The notes under the pieces were generated by a model. That model made no database searches, was not told the DNA's origin, and saw only the letters and a list, made by a program, of their open reading frames with translations. 64,000 nucleotides of DNA, taken from assembly GCF_001509585.1 (NCBI RefSeq), contig NZ_LNCI01000007.1, positions 248,001 to 312,000 of the forward strand. Reading direction: 5' to 3'. The first letter of the stretch is position 1. Each line of letters opens with the position of its first letter. This DNA comes from Tropicimonas marinistellae. GTDB lineage: Bacteria > Pseudomonadota > Alphaproteobacteria > Rhodobacterales > Rhodobacteraceae. Below, piece by piece: positions 8,762 to 17,930 of the stretch. The translations under genes and the position numbers were made by a program.

Positions 8762-9891
8762 GCCTGTGCCGATGCGAGGGCCGCCCCCTCCGCGAGCGCG
8801 GCAAGCTTGGCATAGGCGACGTCCGGATCGACGGCTCCGAAGCCTGCGAAGGTGCCGAAGCCGCAATCGGAGCCGGCGATCACACGTTCTGCACCGACGA
8901 TGTCAATGAACCTTGCGAGCCGCTGCGCCACGAGGTCCGGATGCTCAACGAAGTTGGTGGTCGTATCGACAACGCCCGGGACCAGCACCTTATCCTCCGG
9001 GATTTCGGACTTCCGGTCACGGAACACCGTCCATTCATGCCCATGGCGCGGGTTTGACGTTTCGAAGAGCACATACCGCGCCTTTGCCGACATCAGTGTC
9101 GAAAAAACCTTGTCCATCGGAATATCACAGCAATGCGGGCCCTCGTAGTTGCCCCAGCAGATGTGGATGCGGACCTTCTCCTCGGGTACATCGGCGAGTG
9201 CATGGTTGAGCGCCTCGACATGTGCCGCCGCGACCTTGAGGAATTCCTCGTCGCTCAGATCCGTGAAGAGCATATGACGCGACAGGGCAAGGTCGGGGCA
9301 GTCCAGTTGCAGGTCGAGTCCTGCTGCAACAATGGTCTCGTATTCCGCCTTCATCGCGTCGGCAAGCGCGGCAAGATACGCCTCCCGGCTCGGATAGTGG
9401 TCGTTCTGCAGGAAGAGGGAAATCACCCCCGGCGAAGCCGCGTTCATGAAACCCCGCTCGGCCCCATGCTCGGCCATCGCCGCCTTCAGGTTGGCAATGT
9501 CCTTCTCCAGTTCGCCTTGGCCCTTGGAGCGCACCTCGCCGGTGCACATCGGGCGCGCATATTGCGGCGTACCGCCCTCTTCGGCGATACGTTTGAGGAA
9601 ACCCGGGAACATCTTCAGGTCGGCCGGCGCATTTCGCGGGGAATCGCCCGAGAACCCGGTGTAGCGGTCCTTTACATAGGTCGCGTAGGAAATCTTGGAT
9701 GTCTCGCCGTCGCTGACGATGTCAATTCCTGCCTCGCGTTGCCGGCGCACCGTCTCCGAAACGGCCATGCGCATGCAGGCGTCAAAGCCTTCGGAGTCAT
9801 AGGGCTCCTCCCGCTCCCGGGCAAAAATGAAATCCACGACCGCCTGGCTGCGCGGCAGGCTGCCGACATGCGTGGTTGCAATACGGGTCAT
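8758..9891 (-). CDS. MetE C-terminal-domain-like zinc protein (COG0620)
   Basis: TIM-barrel protein of 377 residues corresponding only to the catalytic C-terminal half of cobalamin-independent methionine synthase (full MetE is about 750). The Zn-ligand pattern is preserved: HIC in RIHICWGNYEGPHC, a downstream Glu, and the final Cys in IAGSDCGFGTF. The family includes methionine synthases, epoxyalkane:CoM transferases and many uncharacterised thiol- or methyl-transfer enzymes. The ATG at 9891 follows GGAGGAGAGA; a GTG one codon upstream is possible. Its place inside a catabolic operon argues against a housekeeping methionine role. Substrate unknown. Confidence 0.85.
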   Translation of the reverse strand: MTRIATTHVGSLPRSQAVVDFIFAREREEPYDSEGFDACMRMAVSETVRRQREAGIDIVSDGETSKISYATYVKDRYTGFSGDSPRNAPADLKMFPGFLKRIAEEGGTPQYARPMCTGEVRSKGQGELEKDIANLKAAMAEHGAERGFMNAASPGVISLFLQNDHYPSREAYLAALADAMKAEYETIVAAGLDLQLDCPDLALSRHMLFTDLSDEEFLKVAAAHVEALNHALADVPEEKVRIHICWGNYEGPHCCDIPMDKVFSTLMSAKARYVLFETSNPRHGHEWTVFRDRKSEIPEDKVLVPGVVDTTTNFVEHPDLVAQRLARFIDIVGAERVIAGSDCGFGTFAGFGAVDPDVAYAKLAALAEGAALASAQA

Positions 9892-9941
9892 CACTCTCTC
9901 CTCCGTTGGGTCGCCCGGCCGCTGATGGGACGGAAGGTCCC

Positions 9942-9976
9942 GCGCGCTGGCGGGGCTCGATGCCCCGCCGGCGCGC
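9942..9976 (-). other. Strong intra-operon hairpin between bicupin and MetE-like genes
   Basis: A 15-bp stem with one mismatch (9942-9956 pairs with 9962-9976) encloses a 5-nt loop in the 94-nt spacer. It is very GC-rich, and on the minus strand it is not followed by a T tract. It looks more like a processing, stability or attenuation element than a terminator. Confidence 0.55.
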
Positions 9977-9985
9977 CTCTCCTCC

Positions 9986-10945
9986 TTATCCGGCCCAGGT
10001 CGCCCCGGCGGGATCGTCTGTCGCGGTGACGCGATAGAGGCTGGCTTCGCCGGTCATCGACGGAGCCAGCGCATGCGTTTCGCCCGGATTGAGAAGCGCC
10101 GTGTCTCCCGGGGCCAGGACCGTCTCGCCACGCTCCCACCGCAGTTTCCAATGGCCCCGCACCGGCATCAGAACCGTGTGCTTGTCATGGCTGTGCATCT
10201 CGTCGGGAATAGAGCCCCGGGTCAGGAAATCGACCGCGAAACCGGGGCGGTCCTTGAGAAGTGCATCCATGCCGATCACTTTGGCCGGCTTCTTCGCGGC
10301 CAACGCCATAAGGTCCCAATAGCGGGCCACATAGTCCCGGATCACGCCCTCGACCGGCACTTCCGGATAGGCCTTCAACTCTTCCTCCGAAAGCAGCGGC
10401 ATCGGCCTCACGCCCTCGGGAAGGCTCTCTCCCTTCTTGGTATCGTAAAGCCGACCCGTCTCCGCCAGAACCAGCCCGTGATCGGCGGCATCCTCGATCA
10501 CCTGAGGCGCCCATGTCACCCCGCCGCCGGCATCGTCACCGCCGAGCACGGCCATGATCATCCCGTAATCGGTGCCGATATTCTCGAAGCCCCGGAAGAT
10601 GCCGGTTGGAATGTTGAAGATATCCCCCTCCTCGGCGACAAACTCACCCGCCGTGCCGTAGCGGCCCCAGAAGAACCGCCAGCGCCCCTTGAGCACGAAG
10701 AACACCTCGGCGGTTGTGTGCGAATGCAGCGAGTTTCGGCATTTCGGCGGCTGGCCCGCTGCACCGATATTAAAGCCAGGCGTCTCGGTGATGTGGACAT
10801 GCTGGTCGGCGCTCTCCGAAACGCCGCCGCCGATAATGGTGAAGTTTTCCTTTTGGTCCGAGCCAGGCGTATGAGCGTCGATGAAGGCCGTCTTGCAGGG
10901 TTTGAGTTCGCCGTAGCGGACGATGCGGTTTTCGATGGATGTCAT
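9986..10945 (-). CDS. Bicupin-domain protein
   Basis: Two-domain cupin of 319 residues, cytosolic. Cupin 1 (about residues 65-140) carries a metal-ligand-like HSHTTAEVFFVLKG segment. Cupin 2 (about 235-310) carries EMHSHDKHTVLMPVRG and PGETHALAP. Both histidine clusters look intact, so a metal-dependent dioxygenase, isomerase or hydrolase is plausible; gentisate-dioxygenase-like and quercetinase-like proteins share this layout. The start at 10945 has a weak Shine-Dalgarno and lies 164 nt from the preceding gene, the widest gap in this operon. It could be a tailoring enzyme for the operon's substrate. Confidence 0.78.
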   Translation of the reverse strand: MTSIENRIVRYGELKPCKTAFIDAHTPGSDQKENFTIIGGGVSESADQHVHITETPGFNIGAAGQPPKCRNSLHSHTTAEVFFVLKGRWRFFWGRYGTAGEFVAEEGDIFNIPTGIFRGFENIGTDYGMIMAVLGGDDAGGGVTWAPQVIEDAADHGLVLAETGRLYDTKKGESLPEGVRPMPLLSEEELKAYPEVPVEGVIRDYVARYWDLMALAAKKPAKVIGMDALLKDRPGFAVDFLTRGSIPDEMHSHDKHTVLMPVRGHWKLRWERGETVLAPGDTALLNPGETHALAPSMTGEASLYRVTATDDPAGATWAG

Positions 10946-11109
10946 TCTATTGGTCCAATGAAATCAGAATAGCCGGAAGGTGTAGCGCGTCGTCGGCGCC
11001 GCCCCGGTGGGCGCAGGTTCAATCGACGCGCGCGCAGGCTTGCGCGATGCGCGTGAAAGCGCCGTGCCGCTTCGCTCCCGTCGAGTGATGTCCTTCTCCC
11101 GCGCACCGC

Positions 11110-12099
11110 TCAGTACTCGCCGGTTTGCAGCAGGATCTGCTTCCAGATGGAGGTTTCATCGAAGAGCGTCCATTCTCGGCGCAACTTCGGCTCTGCCGTG
11201 CCGAGCAAACCGAATTCGGCATGGGAGATGCCGAGCACATAGACATCCGCCCCTGTCGGCGTGCCGAAGACGCCCCAGCCGTCGTGTTTGCCGTGAAGGC
11301 TCCAGCGGATCGCCGCGCGTGGCGGCATCATCGGGTCGTGCCGACCAATCTGGTGATGGATCGCGAAGGTCGCGTTGGGAAAGGAAGCCCGGAGCCCCAT
11401 CCAGAAGCGATCCACCGCCGAGAAGGAATGGCCCGTCACGCCACCCGGATACTCGGCCTGTACGGCGCGGTCGTACTCGGCCTCGATCACGCGCATGTCC
11501 GCACCCATGATCCGGGTCAGGATGTCGGCATAACGAACGCCCCATTCGTTGTCGTTTCCGCGCCCCGCGTAGGGTCCGACGATGTCGGTCGACGGGGTCA
11601 GTGGCTTCACGCAGGCCTCCGGCCCGCCCTCGTTCTCTATCAGACCGGCGGCATACTTCTTCGGGGCCCATCCCATCTGGCGCACTATCGCGCCCTGGTC
11701 GCGGATCAGCCATTCATCATTGATGGCATTGTCGATCGCATGGCAGTCGGCAAGTATGCGGTAGGTGAGCTTGGTCCCCGTGGCCTTTCCGTAAACGCCA
11801 TCGCCCAGATGTGTCGCCGTCGAGAGCAAACGGTGCGATGACAGCATGCCCACATCGGGTGTTCCGGACCAGATCACGTCCTCGCCCAGAAGGGTGCGGT
11901 CAGGGAACTCGGCCAGCGTCGCCATGGTTGCGCCGATAACGTTCTCGTTGCCCACCACCACCGAGGCCGGAGACCGCACAACGATCTCGGGCGCATAGTA
12001 ATCGTGCAACGTGGCGATGCCGCGGTCTTCCCAGATCTCCTTGGTGATGCCGATGATATAGTCGGGGAAATCCCGGAACTTGGGGTCGAAGCCTTTCAT
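11110..12099 (-). CDS. SnoaL-like (NTF2-fold) protein, double domain, divergent copy
   Basis: Protein of 329 residues with two tandem SnoaL/NTF2-like cone domains (about 20-150 and 185-325). It is the most divergent of the five relatives here; it keeps features such as GTKLTYRILADCHAIDNAINDEW and SLHGKHDGWGVF. The domains usually isomerise, cyclise or hydrolyse small hydrophobic molecules in a pocket. The start at 12099 overlaps the LacI stop by 4 nt with GAAGG about 9 nt upstream; an ATG three codons earlier is the alternative but sits directly against the Shine-Dalgarno. Actual reaction unknown. Confidence 0.72.
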   Translation of the reverse strand: MKGFDPKFRDFPDYIIGITKEIWEDRGIATLHDYYAPEIVVRSPASVVVGNENVIGATMATLAEFPDRTLLGEDVIWSGTPDVGMLSSHRLLSTATHLGDGVYGKATGTKLTYRILADCHAIDNAINDEWLIRDQGAIVRQMGWAPKKYAAGLIENEGGPEACVKPLTPSTDIVGPYAGRGNDNEWGVRYADILTRIMGADMRVIEAEYDRAVQAEYPGGVTGHSFSAVDRFWMGLRASFPNATFAIHHQIGRHDPMMPPRAAIRWSLHGKHDGWGVFGTPTGADVYVLGISHAEFGLLGTAEPKLRREWTLFDETSIWKQILLQTGEY

Positions 12100-13124
12100 G
12101 TCGTCCATCCTTCGGGCACACGGGCCGATGCGCGCACAATCAGGGGCGCCTCTATGGTCACATGCCGGGGTCTTGCGGTTTCAGGGGAGTCGATGCTTTC
12201 AAGCAGCGCCTTCACGGTTTCCTCGACCATGAGGTTGGCCCGTTGCCGAACGGTCGTGAGCCGATAGGCCAGCCAACCGGCGGTCGGGACATCGTCATAG
12301 CCGACGACCGAGACATCGCCGGGCACCGAAAGGCCAAGTTCGTAGCGCAGCACATCCATTACGATCAATGCCATGTGGTCGTTTGCCACGAAGACGGCGT
12401 CCGGGCGCTGCTCGGCCGGGCGGTCGAACATCTGGCGCGCTGCAGCGAATGTACGATCGGTGCTGAAATCGCCGACTTCACGGCTGTGGATCTCGCGCCC
12501 CGCCTCCGAGAGCGCTTCCCGGAAGCCCGCCTCGCGGTCACGCTGGGTCGAGGCCCCCTCCCAGCCGGCGATGTACCCTATGCGTTCGTGCCCGCCAGCG
12601 ACGAGGAACTCGCCAATCAGCCGCGCGCCCGCGCGGTTGTCCGACGTTACGGCGCTGGTGCCTTCCAGGTCTTGATAGCGGTTGAACAGCACCACTGGCA
12701 CGCCAGCCGCCTGGCAGCGCGAGGTGAGATCTGACGACAGCGCCACCGAGGCCATGATAATCCCGTCGACCTGGTAGTCGAGGATCTCCTCGACCACCGA
12801 ATTGATGTTCCCAGCTTTCTGAGATGCCATGAAGACCAGAACGTGGTACCCCGCCGCCTGCAGTGCGTTGGACAACTTCTCCAGTGCCTCCGGGTAGAAC
12901 TGGTTATCCAGATAGGCCACGACGAGCCCGATCATGCGCGAGCGACCGGAAACCATGGCACGGGCAAGGACGTTCGGCCGGTACCCAAGCTCGCTGGCGG
13001 CCTTCCGTACCTTTTCGACGGTCTTGGGAGAGGCCGAGGCGCCTGGCGTAAACACGCGACTAACCGCCGACTGGCTAACGCCAGCCCGCTCCGCAACCAT
13101 TTGTGCCGTGACCCGTTCCGCCAT
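12096..13124 (-). CDS. LacI-family transcriptional repressor (internal to operon)
   Basis: Repressor of 342 residues. The LacI helix-turn-helix is at about residues 6-26 (TAQMVAERAGVSQSAVSRVF), followed by a hinge and a periplasmic-binding-type effector domain (IGLVVAYLDNQFYPEALEKL). It is encoded inside the long operon: the ATG overlaps the SDR stop (TGATG), and its own stop overlaps the next start (ATGA). A repressor lying within the operon it presumably controls gives negative feedback. The likely operator is the 18-bp palindrome at 22384-22401 between the two divergent units. The inducer is probably the transported compound or an early product. Confidence 0.92.
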   Translation of the reverse strand: MAERVTAQMVAERAGVSQSAVSRVFTPGASASPKTVEKVRKAASELGYRPNVLARAMVSGRSRMIGLVVAYLDNQFYPEALEKLSNALQAAGYHVLVFMASQKAGNINSVVEEILDYQVDGIIMASVALSSDLTSRCQAAGVPVVLFNRYQDLEGTSAVTSDNRAGARLIGEFLVAGGHERIGYIAGWEGASTQRDREAGFREALSEAGREIHSREVGDFSTDRTFAAARQMFDRPAEQRPDAVFVANDHMALIVMDVLRYELGLSVPGDVSVVGYDDVPTAGWLAYRLTTVRQRANLMVEETVKALLESIDSPETARPRHVTIEAPLIVRASARVPEGWTT

Positions 13125-13888
13125 CAGTCCGCCGTCCAGCCCCCGTCGATCATCAGCGCCGAGCCGGTCACCAGCGCCGAGGCGTCCGAGGCCAGGTAGA
13201 CCACCCCACCCATCACGTCCTCGATCTCTCCCACGCGGCCGAGCTTGATCTTGTCCTCGATCCAGGCCCGGCGCTCCGGGATGGCCAGGGTCTGTGCGCC
13301 CAGCGGCGTGCGGATGAACGTTGGGCAGATCGTGTTGATCCGTATTCCCAACGGCCCCCATTCGATCGCCATTGCCTTCACCATGCCCTCCAGCCCGTGC
13401 TTGGAGGCTGCATAGACCGACCGGTCAATCCCGCCCACGTGACCCATTTGGCTTGAGATGTGAATAATCGACCCTTTTCTACCCGCTGCCCTCATTGCCC
13501 GCGCTGATTCCACTGAGAGGAAATGCGCGGCGCGCAGATTGATGCCCATGACCGCATCGTAATCCTCGGCTGTACTCTCAAGGGCTGCTGAGTGTCGGGC
13601 CAGACCGGCGGAATTGACGACAACGTCGAACGCAGCTCGCGCTTGGAACTCGACCGCGATCGCATCGGTGTTCGCAATATCGAGGGTGAGCGGTTCAACC
13701 GAGAACCCGGCGGCCGCCATCTCGGCCACGGCGTCGTTCAGGCGCGCCGCGCCGCGCGCTGCACAGACGACGTGCGCGCCAGCCTCGGCCAGCGCCACGG
13801 CACAGCCAAGTCCGATACCCGACGAGGCGCCGGTCACCAGCGCTGTCCGGCCATCGAGACGGAACGACGGTGTCCGCGGCAGCGCCAT
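13124..13888 (-). CDS. Short-chain dehydrogenase/reductase
   Basis: Classical SDR of 254 residues, NAD(P)-dependent alcohol/ketone oxidoreductase. The cofactor motif TGASSGIG is near residues 19-26 and NSAG near 93; the catalytic Ser is in IIHISSQMG and YAASK carries the Tyr-Lys pair. The C terminus ends with the usual VTGSALMIDGGW. The start is set by [20 protein letters not shown] and overlaps the SnoaL-like stop. It lies next to a HisD-family alcohol dehydrogenase, so two successive oxidations of a polyol-like substrate are plausible. The stereochemistry and substrate cannot be read from sequence. Confidence 0.9.
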   Translation of the reverse strand: MALPRTPSFRLDGRTALVTGASSGIGLGCAVALAEAGAHVVCAARGAARLNDAVAEMAAAGFSVEPLTLDIANTDAIAVEFQARAAFDVVVNSAGLARHSAALESTAEDYDAVMGINLRAAHFLSVESARAMRAAGRKGSIIHISSQMGHVGGIDRSVYAASKHGLEGMVKAMAIEWGPLGIRINTICPTFIRTPLGAQTLAIPERRAWIEDKIKLGRVGEIEDVMGGVVYLASDASALVTGSALMIDGGWTAD

Positions 13889-14940
13889 CAGGCTTCGCCC
13901 ACCGGGAATGGAATGGAGCCCGGCACGCGCGCCTTGTTGAACTCGCGCAGGCGATGGAAAACGTCGACGCCAAGCTGGCGGTACGCGTCGAGGATATCGA
14001 CCATCACCCAATTCTCTCGGATCTTGCCGTTCTCCAACCGCCAAAAGTCGAGACTCCGCATGGTGATCCGCTGCCCCGCCGGCGCAATGCCCATCCAACC
14101 GTCATGGGTGACGGTTTGGATCATGTTCGGCCAGCCGGTCACGGCGGCGTAGTCGCCATCGCCGAAAAAGTGATAGGTGATGTCGTCTACGTACTGTCCA
14201 CGGTCCGGCATGCCATTCAGGAAAGGGATCTGGTGCCAGTTGCGGAACCCGGCGATGCCGCGCCCCGTGCCGATACCCGAGGGCCCGTACCAGTTCATCC
14301 GCTCGTGCCAGAACCGGTTCATCTCCATCACGTCCGGCCCGCCCTGCGAGGGATGCTTCTTGAGATGGTTCAGCATGTCGATGATATGCAGCTGGCTGGC
14401 GCGGGACTTCCCTTCGTCCCACGGGCCCGGAACGATCCCGTCGAGCGTTGCTGGCCCCGGCACGTGCCATTCCCGCCCGAGGCTCGGCGCCATCGGCCAG
14501 GCGTTTGCCTGCATCATCATCTCCGGAATGTCCCAGAGCGACTGGATCTCGACAACCATGCCGTCAACCACCCGGTAGAACTCGTGGAACCGCATGTGAA
14601 CCTGATGGCCGGTCGGCGGGATATCGATCCACGGCGCGACAAAAACCCCGGTGTAGTAGCCACCGCAGCCCACCCAGTCGGCGCCGAACTCATCCGGCCC
14701 GGCCACAACGATGTAGTCGCGGCGCTCGAGGTCGGGCAGCGAGGCGAACAGAGGCGCATAGCAGGTGTCGTAAAGCGCCTCCGGACCTGTCACGTCGCCG
14801 AAAGGGTGGCACATGTGCACGAGGGCATCCGGAGCCAGAACCGTGTCAAGAGCAGCCCGGACTCCGGCCTCACCGAAGTCGTACATCGCCGCCCGGAGCG
14901 GGGCGAGTACGGCCTTGTTGGCGGTGTGGACGTCGCTCAT
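13888..14940 (-). CDS. SnoaL-like (NTF2-fold) protein, double domain
   Basis: Protein of 350 residues with two SnoaL-like domains: N-terminal about 10-165 ([31 protein letters not shown]) and C-terminal about 205-335. The latter carries the signature shared with its neighbours, [17 protein letters not shown] followed by YRQLGVDVF. It has no signal peptide, so it is cytosolic. ATG 14940 overlaps the HisD-like stop by 4 nt. Close relatives are encoded at 16839-17930 and 22425-23441, a single-domain relative at 16318-16842 and a divergent one at 11110-12099. Such an expansion within one operon implies several isomerase or cyclase-like steps, or hetero-oligomers. Confidence 0.82.
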   Translation of the reverse strand: MSDVHTANKAVLAPLRAAMYDFGEAGVRAALDTVLAPDALVHMCHPFGDVTGPEALYDTCYAPLFASLPDLERRDYIVVAGPDEFGADWVGCGGYYTGVFVAPWIDIPPTGHQVHMRFHEFYRVVDGMVVEIQSLWDIPEMMMQANAWPMAPSLGREWHVPGPATLDGIVPGPWDEGKSRASQLHIIDMLNHLKKHPSQGGPDVMEMNRFWHERMNWYGPSGIGTGRGIAGFRNWHQIPFLNGMPDRGQYVDDITYHFFGDGDYAAVTGWPNMIQTVTHDGWMGIAPAGQRITMRSLDFWRLENGKIRENWVMVDILDAYRQLGVDVFHRLREFNKARVPGSIPFPVGEA

Positions 14941-16265
14941 TCCGCCGCCTCGCGGTACGGTGCGCCTTCGCCGTAGGGAACATTGATTCCGCCGTAGCGA
15001 CGGACTCGGATGTTGCATTGCTCGGCATGGCCCACAAAGCCCTCCAACATGCACAGGCGTGAGCCGTATTCGCCGATCAGCGTCGCAGCCTCGTCGGTCG
15101 TTACCTTCTGGTAGCTGTGGGTTTTCAAGAACTTACCAACCCAAAGCCCACCGGTGTAACGGCCCGCCTTCTTGGTCGGCAGAGTGTGATTGGTGCCGAT
15201 CACCTTGTCACCATTGGCAACGTTTGTGCGCGGGCCGAGGAAAAGCGCGCCGTAACTGGTCATGTTTTCAAGGAACCAATCGTCACGATCCGTCATGACC
15301 TGCACGTGCTCGGAGGCGATGTCATTGGCCACCTCCAGCATTTCCTCGTGGCTCTCACAGAGGATTACCTCTCCGTAGTCGTTCCAGCTCACCGACGCAG
15401 TGGTGGCAGTCGGCAGGATTTTCAGGATCCTGCTGATCTCCGACAGGGTTTCCTCGGCCAGCTTTCGGGAGGTCGTGACGAGCACCGCGGGAGAATTGTA
15501 CCCGTGCTCGGCCTGACCGAGGAGATCGGTGGCGCAGAGCTCCGCGTCCACCGTTTCGTCCGCGATGACCATTGTCTCGGTCGGGCCGGCGAAGAGGTCG
15601 ATCCCCACCCGGCCAAAAAGCTGTCGTTTGGCCTCAGCCACGAAGGCATTACCCGGGCCCACAAGCATGTGCACAGGTTCGATCGTCTCTGTACCGATCG
15701 CCATCGCGCCGATCGCCTGTATGCCGCCGAGCACGTAGATCTCGTGCGCGCCGCCCAGGTGCATTGCCGCGATCACGCCGGGGTTCGGTTTGCCCTGGAA
15801 GGGCGGCGTGCAGGCGACGATCCGGGGCACCCCGGCCACCGCCGCAGTGGCAACCGACATGTGGGCCGAGGCGACCATCGGGAACTTGCCAGCAGGCACA
15901 TAGCAACCCACCGATTGAACGGGAATGTTCTTGTGCCCCAGTATGACACCCGGAAGAGTTTCCAACTCGACGTCGAGCATCGAGTCCCGCTGGGCCTGTG
16001 CGAAGTTCTTCACTTGCTCCTGGGCAAACCTGATGTCGGCGAGTTCCCGTTCGGACAGCTGGCCGATCAGCGCGTCAATCTCCGCCTGGGTGAGGCGGAA
16101 GGAAGCCGGACTGTAGCCATCGAACTTATTGCTGAGTTCGCGTACTGCCGCATCGCCACGCGTCTCGATGTCCTTCAGGGTTGCTTCGACCACGGCGCGG
16201 GTCTTCGCATCATCTTCTGCGCGCTCGGCTTCGGGCTTGCCACGCTTGAGATACTCGATCGTCAT
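14937..16265 (-). CDS. HisD-family dehydrogenase, sulfopropanediol 3-dehydrogenase-like
   Basis: Zn- and NAD-dependent alcohol dehydrogenase of the histidinol dehydrogenase family, 442 residues. Conserved features: [12 protein letters not shown] (Gln and His ligands), SEHVQV (catalytic Glu-His), [13 protein letters not shown], and LEGFVGHAE with the last His ligand. From memory it is closer to HpsN, which oxidises 2,3-dihydroxypropane-1-sulfonate, than to biosynthetic HisD (starts [14 protein letters not shown], ends with [13 protein letters not shown]). No histidine gene is nearby and the operon is catabolic, so a polyol or hydroxy-alkyl substrate is likely. GAGG lies ahead of ATG 16265. Sulfonate specificity is not proven: no sulfolactate lyase or TRAP sulfonate transporter is present. 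Confidence 0.82.
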   Translation of the reverse strand: MTIEYLKRGKPEAERAEDDAKTRAVVEATLKDIETRGDAAVRELSNKFDGYSPASFRLTQAEIDALIGQLSERELADIRFAQEQVKNFAQAQRDSMLDVELETLPGVILGHKNIPVQSVGCYVPAGKFPMVASAHMSVATAAVAGVPRIVACTPPFQGKPNPGVIAAMHLGGAHEIYVLGGIQAIGAMAIGTETIEPVHMLVGPGNAFVAEAKRQLFGRVGIDLFAGPTETMVIADETVDAELCATDLLGQAEHGYNSPAVLVTTSRKLAEETLSEISRILKILPTATTASVSWNDYGEVILCESHEEMLEVANDIASEHVQVMTDRDDWFLENMTSYGALFLGPRTNVANGDKVIGTNHTLPTKKAGRYTGGLWVGKFLKTHSYQKVTTDEAATLIGEYGSRLCMLEGFVGHAEQCNIRVRRYGGINVPYGEGAPYREAAE

Positions 16266-16317
16266 GTTACATCCTCGATTAATCGGGGCGGCCTGTTTGA
16301 GGCTCCCCGGATATTCA

Positions 16318-16842
16318 CTACGACCGTGGCGGCGTGCGTTCGCCTCGGTCGTAGGCCTCCCAGCCTTCGCCGTTGAAGACGTCGACGCCGAGTTGGGCGA
16401 GCACATGCGGAAAATCCACCGTTACCCAGTTGTCCACGATCTTGCCGTCAACGACCTTCCAGAAGTCCATGTAGCGGATCTCGACTCGCTTACCGGTCGG
16501 CGCCACGCCCATGAATGTGCCGGAGTGCGTGGCCTCTTGCCGGCCGAAGGCGGCCGCCCATTCGCCCATGTAGAGGCGCGCTTCGTCGATGCACGACTTC
16601 TCGGAAAAGGCCGCTTGGAAGGGCCGTTGCCAGTTGTCCTGGAACTCCTTGAGCCCGCGCTTGGTGCCGCAGCCGGCATTGCCCAACCAGCGGAAATTCT
16701 CAGCGAAGAACTCGCCGATGTCGGCAATGCGGTGGTCGTTGAGCCCATCCACCATGGATTCGATCACCGCGCGGGTCTCCTCGGTCTTGCTCATGTCCGT
16801 ATCGCGGCTCAAAACGGCCTGCTCGGGGCGGGAACCTTTCAT
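16318..16842 (-). CDS. SnoaL-like (NTF2-fold) protein, single domain
   Basis: Protein of 174 residues, one SnoaL-like domain that aligns with the C-terminal half of the longer paralogues. The shared motif is [16 protein letters not shown] followed by QLGVDVF near the C terminus. ATG 16842 overlaps the preceding stop (ATGA) and has GGAGG upstream; a second ATG at 16794 is less well placed. As a free single domain it could pair with a double-domain paralogue or act alone as a cyclase or isomerase. It is followed by 52 nt and then the HisD-family gene. Confidence 0.8.
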   Translation of the reverse strand: MKGSRPEQAVLSRDTDMSKTEETRAVIESMVDGLNDHRIADIGEFFAENFRWLGNAGCGTKRGLKEFQDNWQRPFQAAFSEKSCIDEARLYMGEWAAAFGRQEATHSGTFMGVAPTGKRVEIRYMDFWKVVDGKIVDNWVTVDFPHVLAQLGVDVFNGEGWEAYDRGERTPPRS

Positions 16843-17930
16843 GCGGCCTCCTTCGTGTCGGTCAATGCTGCCATCCGCGCGAACACGTCGACGCCGAGTT
16901 GTCGGTAGAGGTCGAGCATGTCGACCATTACCCAGCATTCGCGCACGCGACCGTTCTCGATACGCCAGAAATCGAGGCTGCGCCGAGTGATCCGGCGCCC
17001 GGTTGGGGCGAGGCCGAGAAAGCCGTCGCCCGAATGAAGTGCCGTTGCCGAAGGCCAGCCGGTGAATGCAACGAAATTCCGGTCGCCGAAAAAAACACTT
17101 TCGTCGAGATGGCGGGTGTTCTCTGACAGGCCCTCCCGGAATTGACGGAAGATGCGGTTCGCGATGGCGTCATGTCCGCGCGCGGTGCCGAGCCCGGTCG
17201 GCCCGTACCAGAGGGCATGATCGTGCCAGTATCCGGTGAGCCCGTGGCCCGGCGACACGGCGGTGCCCTGCTTCAGATCGTGCAGCATGTCCCAGACCCG
17301 TCGAACGGAAGCATCAGCCAGCGCTGCGTCGAAAGGCGCGGTGATCACGCCCATGCCATCCACAGGGCCCGGGCACATCCATTCCACGCCCAGTTGCGGC
17401 GCCATCGGCCAGGCACCGGCCTGAAGCATGACCTGGGGGATATCCCAGAGGCCTTCCATCTCGACCACGCGGCCACCCTCGATGCGAAGGTATTCCTGAT
17501 ACCGCATGAAAACCGCCGCGCCAGCGGCCGGAATCCCGAGCCAACTCTGCACCAGTGTCCCGACGAGATTGCCTCCCAGCCCGACCCAGTTTCCGCTCTT
17601 TCCTTCGCCCCAACGCGGCCCAGCCATGACAATGAAGTCCCGGCGTTCCATGTCGGGCATGGCCCGCAGAAGCGGCGCATAGACCCGTTCCCAGAGGTCT
17701 TCGGGCCCGGCCACGTCCTGAAACGGGTGGCCAAGCCGGATCTTCGCGTCGGGCGCGAAAAGCGCGAAGATTGCCTGCTGGAGCCGTACCGCGTCACAGG
17801 CCATGAATGCCGCCCGCAGCTGCGCAATCAAGGCCTTGTTGGCGTCATGGATCGACGACCGAGCGTCCGCCGCTGCGCGTTGCGACAATCCTTCGGGAGT
17901 CATCGCAGGGTTCACGGAACTGTCGCTCAC
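16839..17930 (-). CDS. SnoaL-like (NTF2-fold) protein, double domain
   Basis: Protein of 363 residues if started at the GTG at 17930, which overlaps the permease stop by 4 nt (GTGA) and gives an N terminus (MSDSSVN) like that of the paralogue at 14940. An internal ATG at 17903 is the alternative. The N-terminal SnoaL domain contains GHPFQDVAGPEDLWERVYAP and the C-terminal domain RSLDFWRIENGRVRECW with YRQLGVDVF. The family resemblance to 13888-14940 is high along the whole length, so the two probably arose by duplication. It is the first enzyme-type gene after the transporter genes. Function unknown. Confidence 0.8.
   Translation of the reverse strand: MSDSSVNPAMTPEGLSQRAAADARSSIHDANKALIAQLRAAFMACDAVRLQQAIFALFAPDAKIRLGHPFQDVAGPEDLWERVYAPLLRAMPDMERRDFIVMAGPRWGEGKSGNWVGLGGNLVGTLVQSWLGIPAAGAAVFMRYQEYLRIEGGRVVEMEGLWDIPQVMLQAGAWPMAPQLGVEWMCPGPVDGMGVITAPFDAALADASVRRVWDMLHDLKQGTAVSPGHGLTGYWHDHALWYGPTGLGTARGHDAIANRIFRQFREGLSENTRHLDESVFFGDRNFVAFTGWPSATALHSGDGFLGLAPTGRRITRRSLDFWRIENGRVRECWVMVDMLDLYRQLGVDVFARMAALTDTKEAA

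Noticed and set aside
14937-16265. Calling the HisD-like gene histidinol dehydrogenase of histidine biosynthesis
   Set aside because: No histidine genes are nearby, the operon is catabolic and the ends of the protein look like HpsN-type enzymes.
15117-16376. Plus-strand open frame of 419 codons opposite the HisD-like gene
   Set aside because: It is antisense to a conserved enzyme, His/Arg-rich and without motifs or ribosome site.
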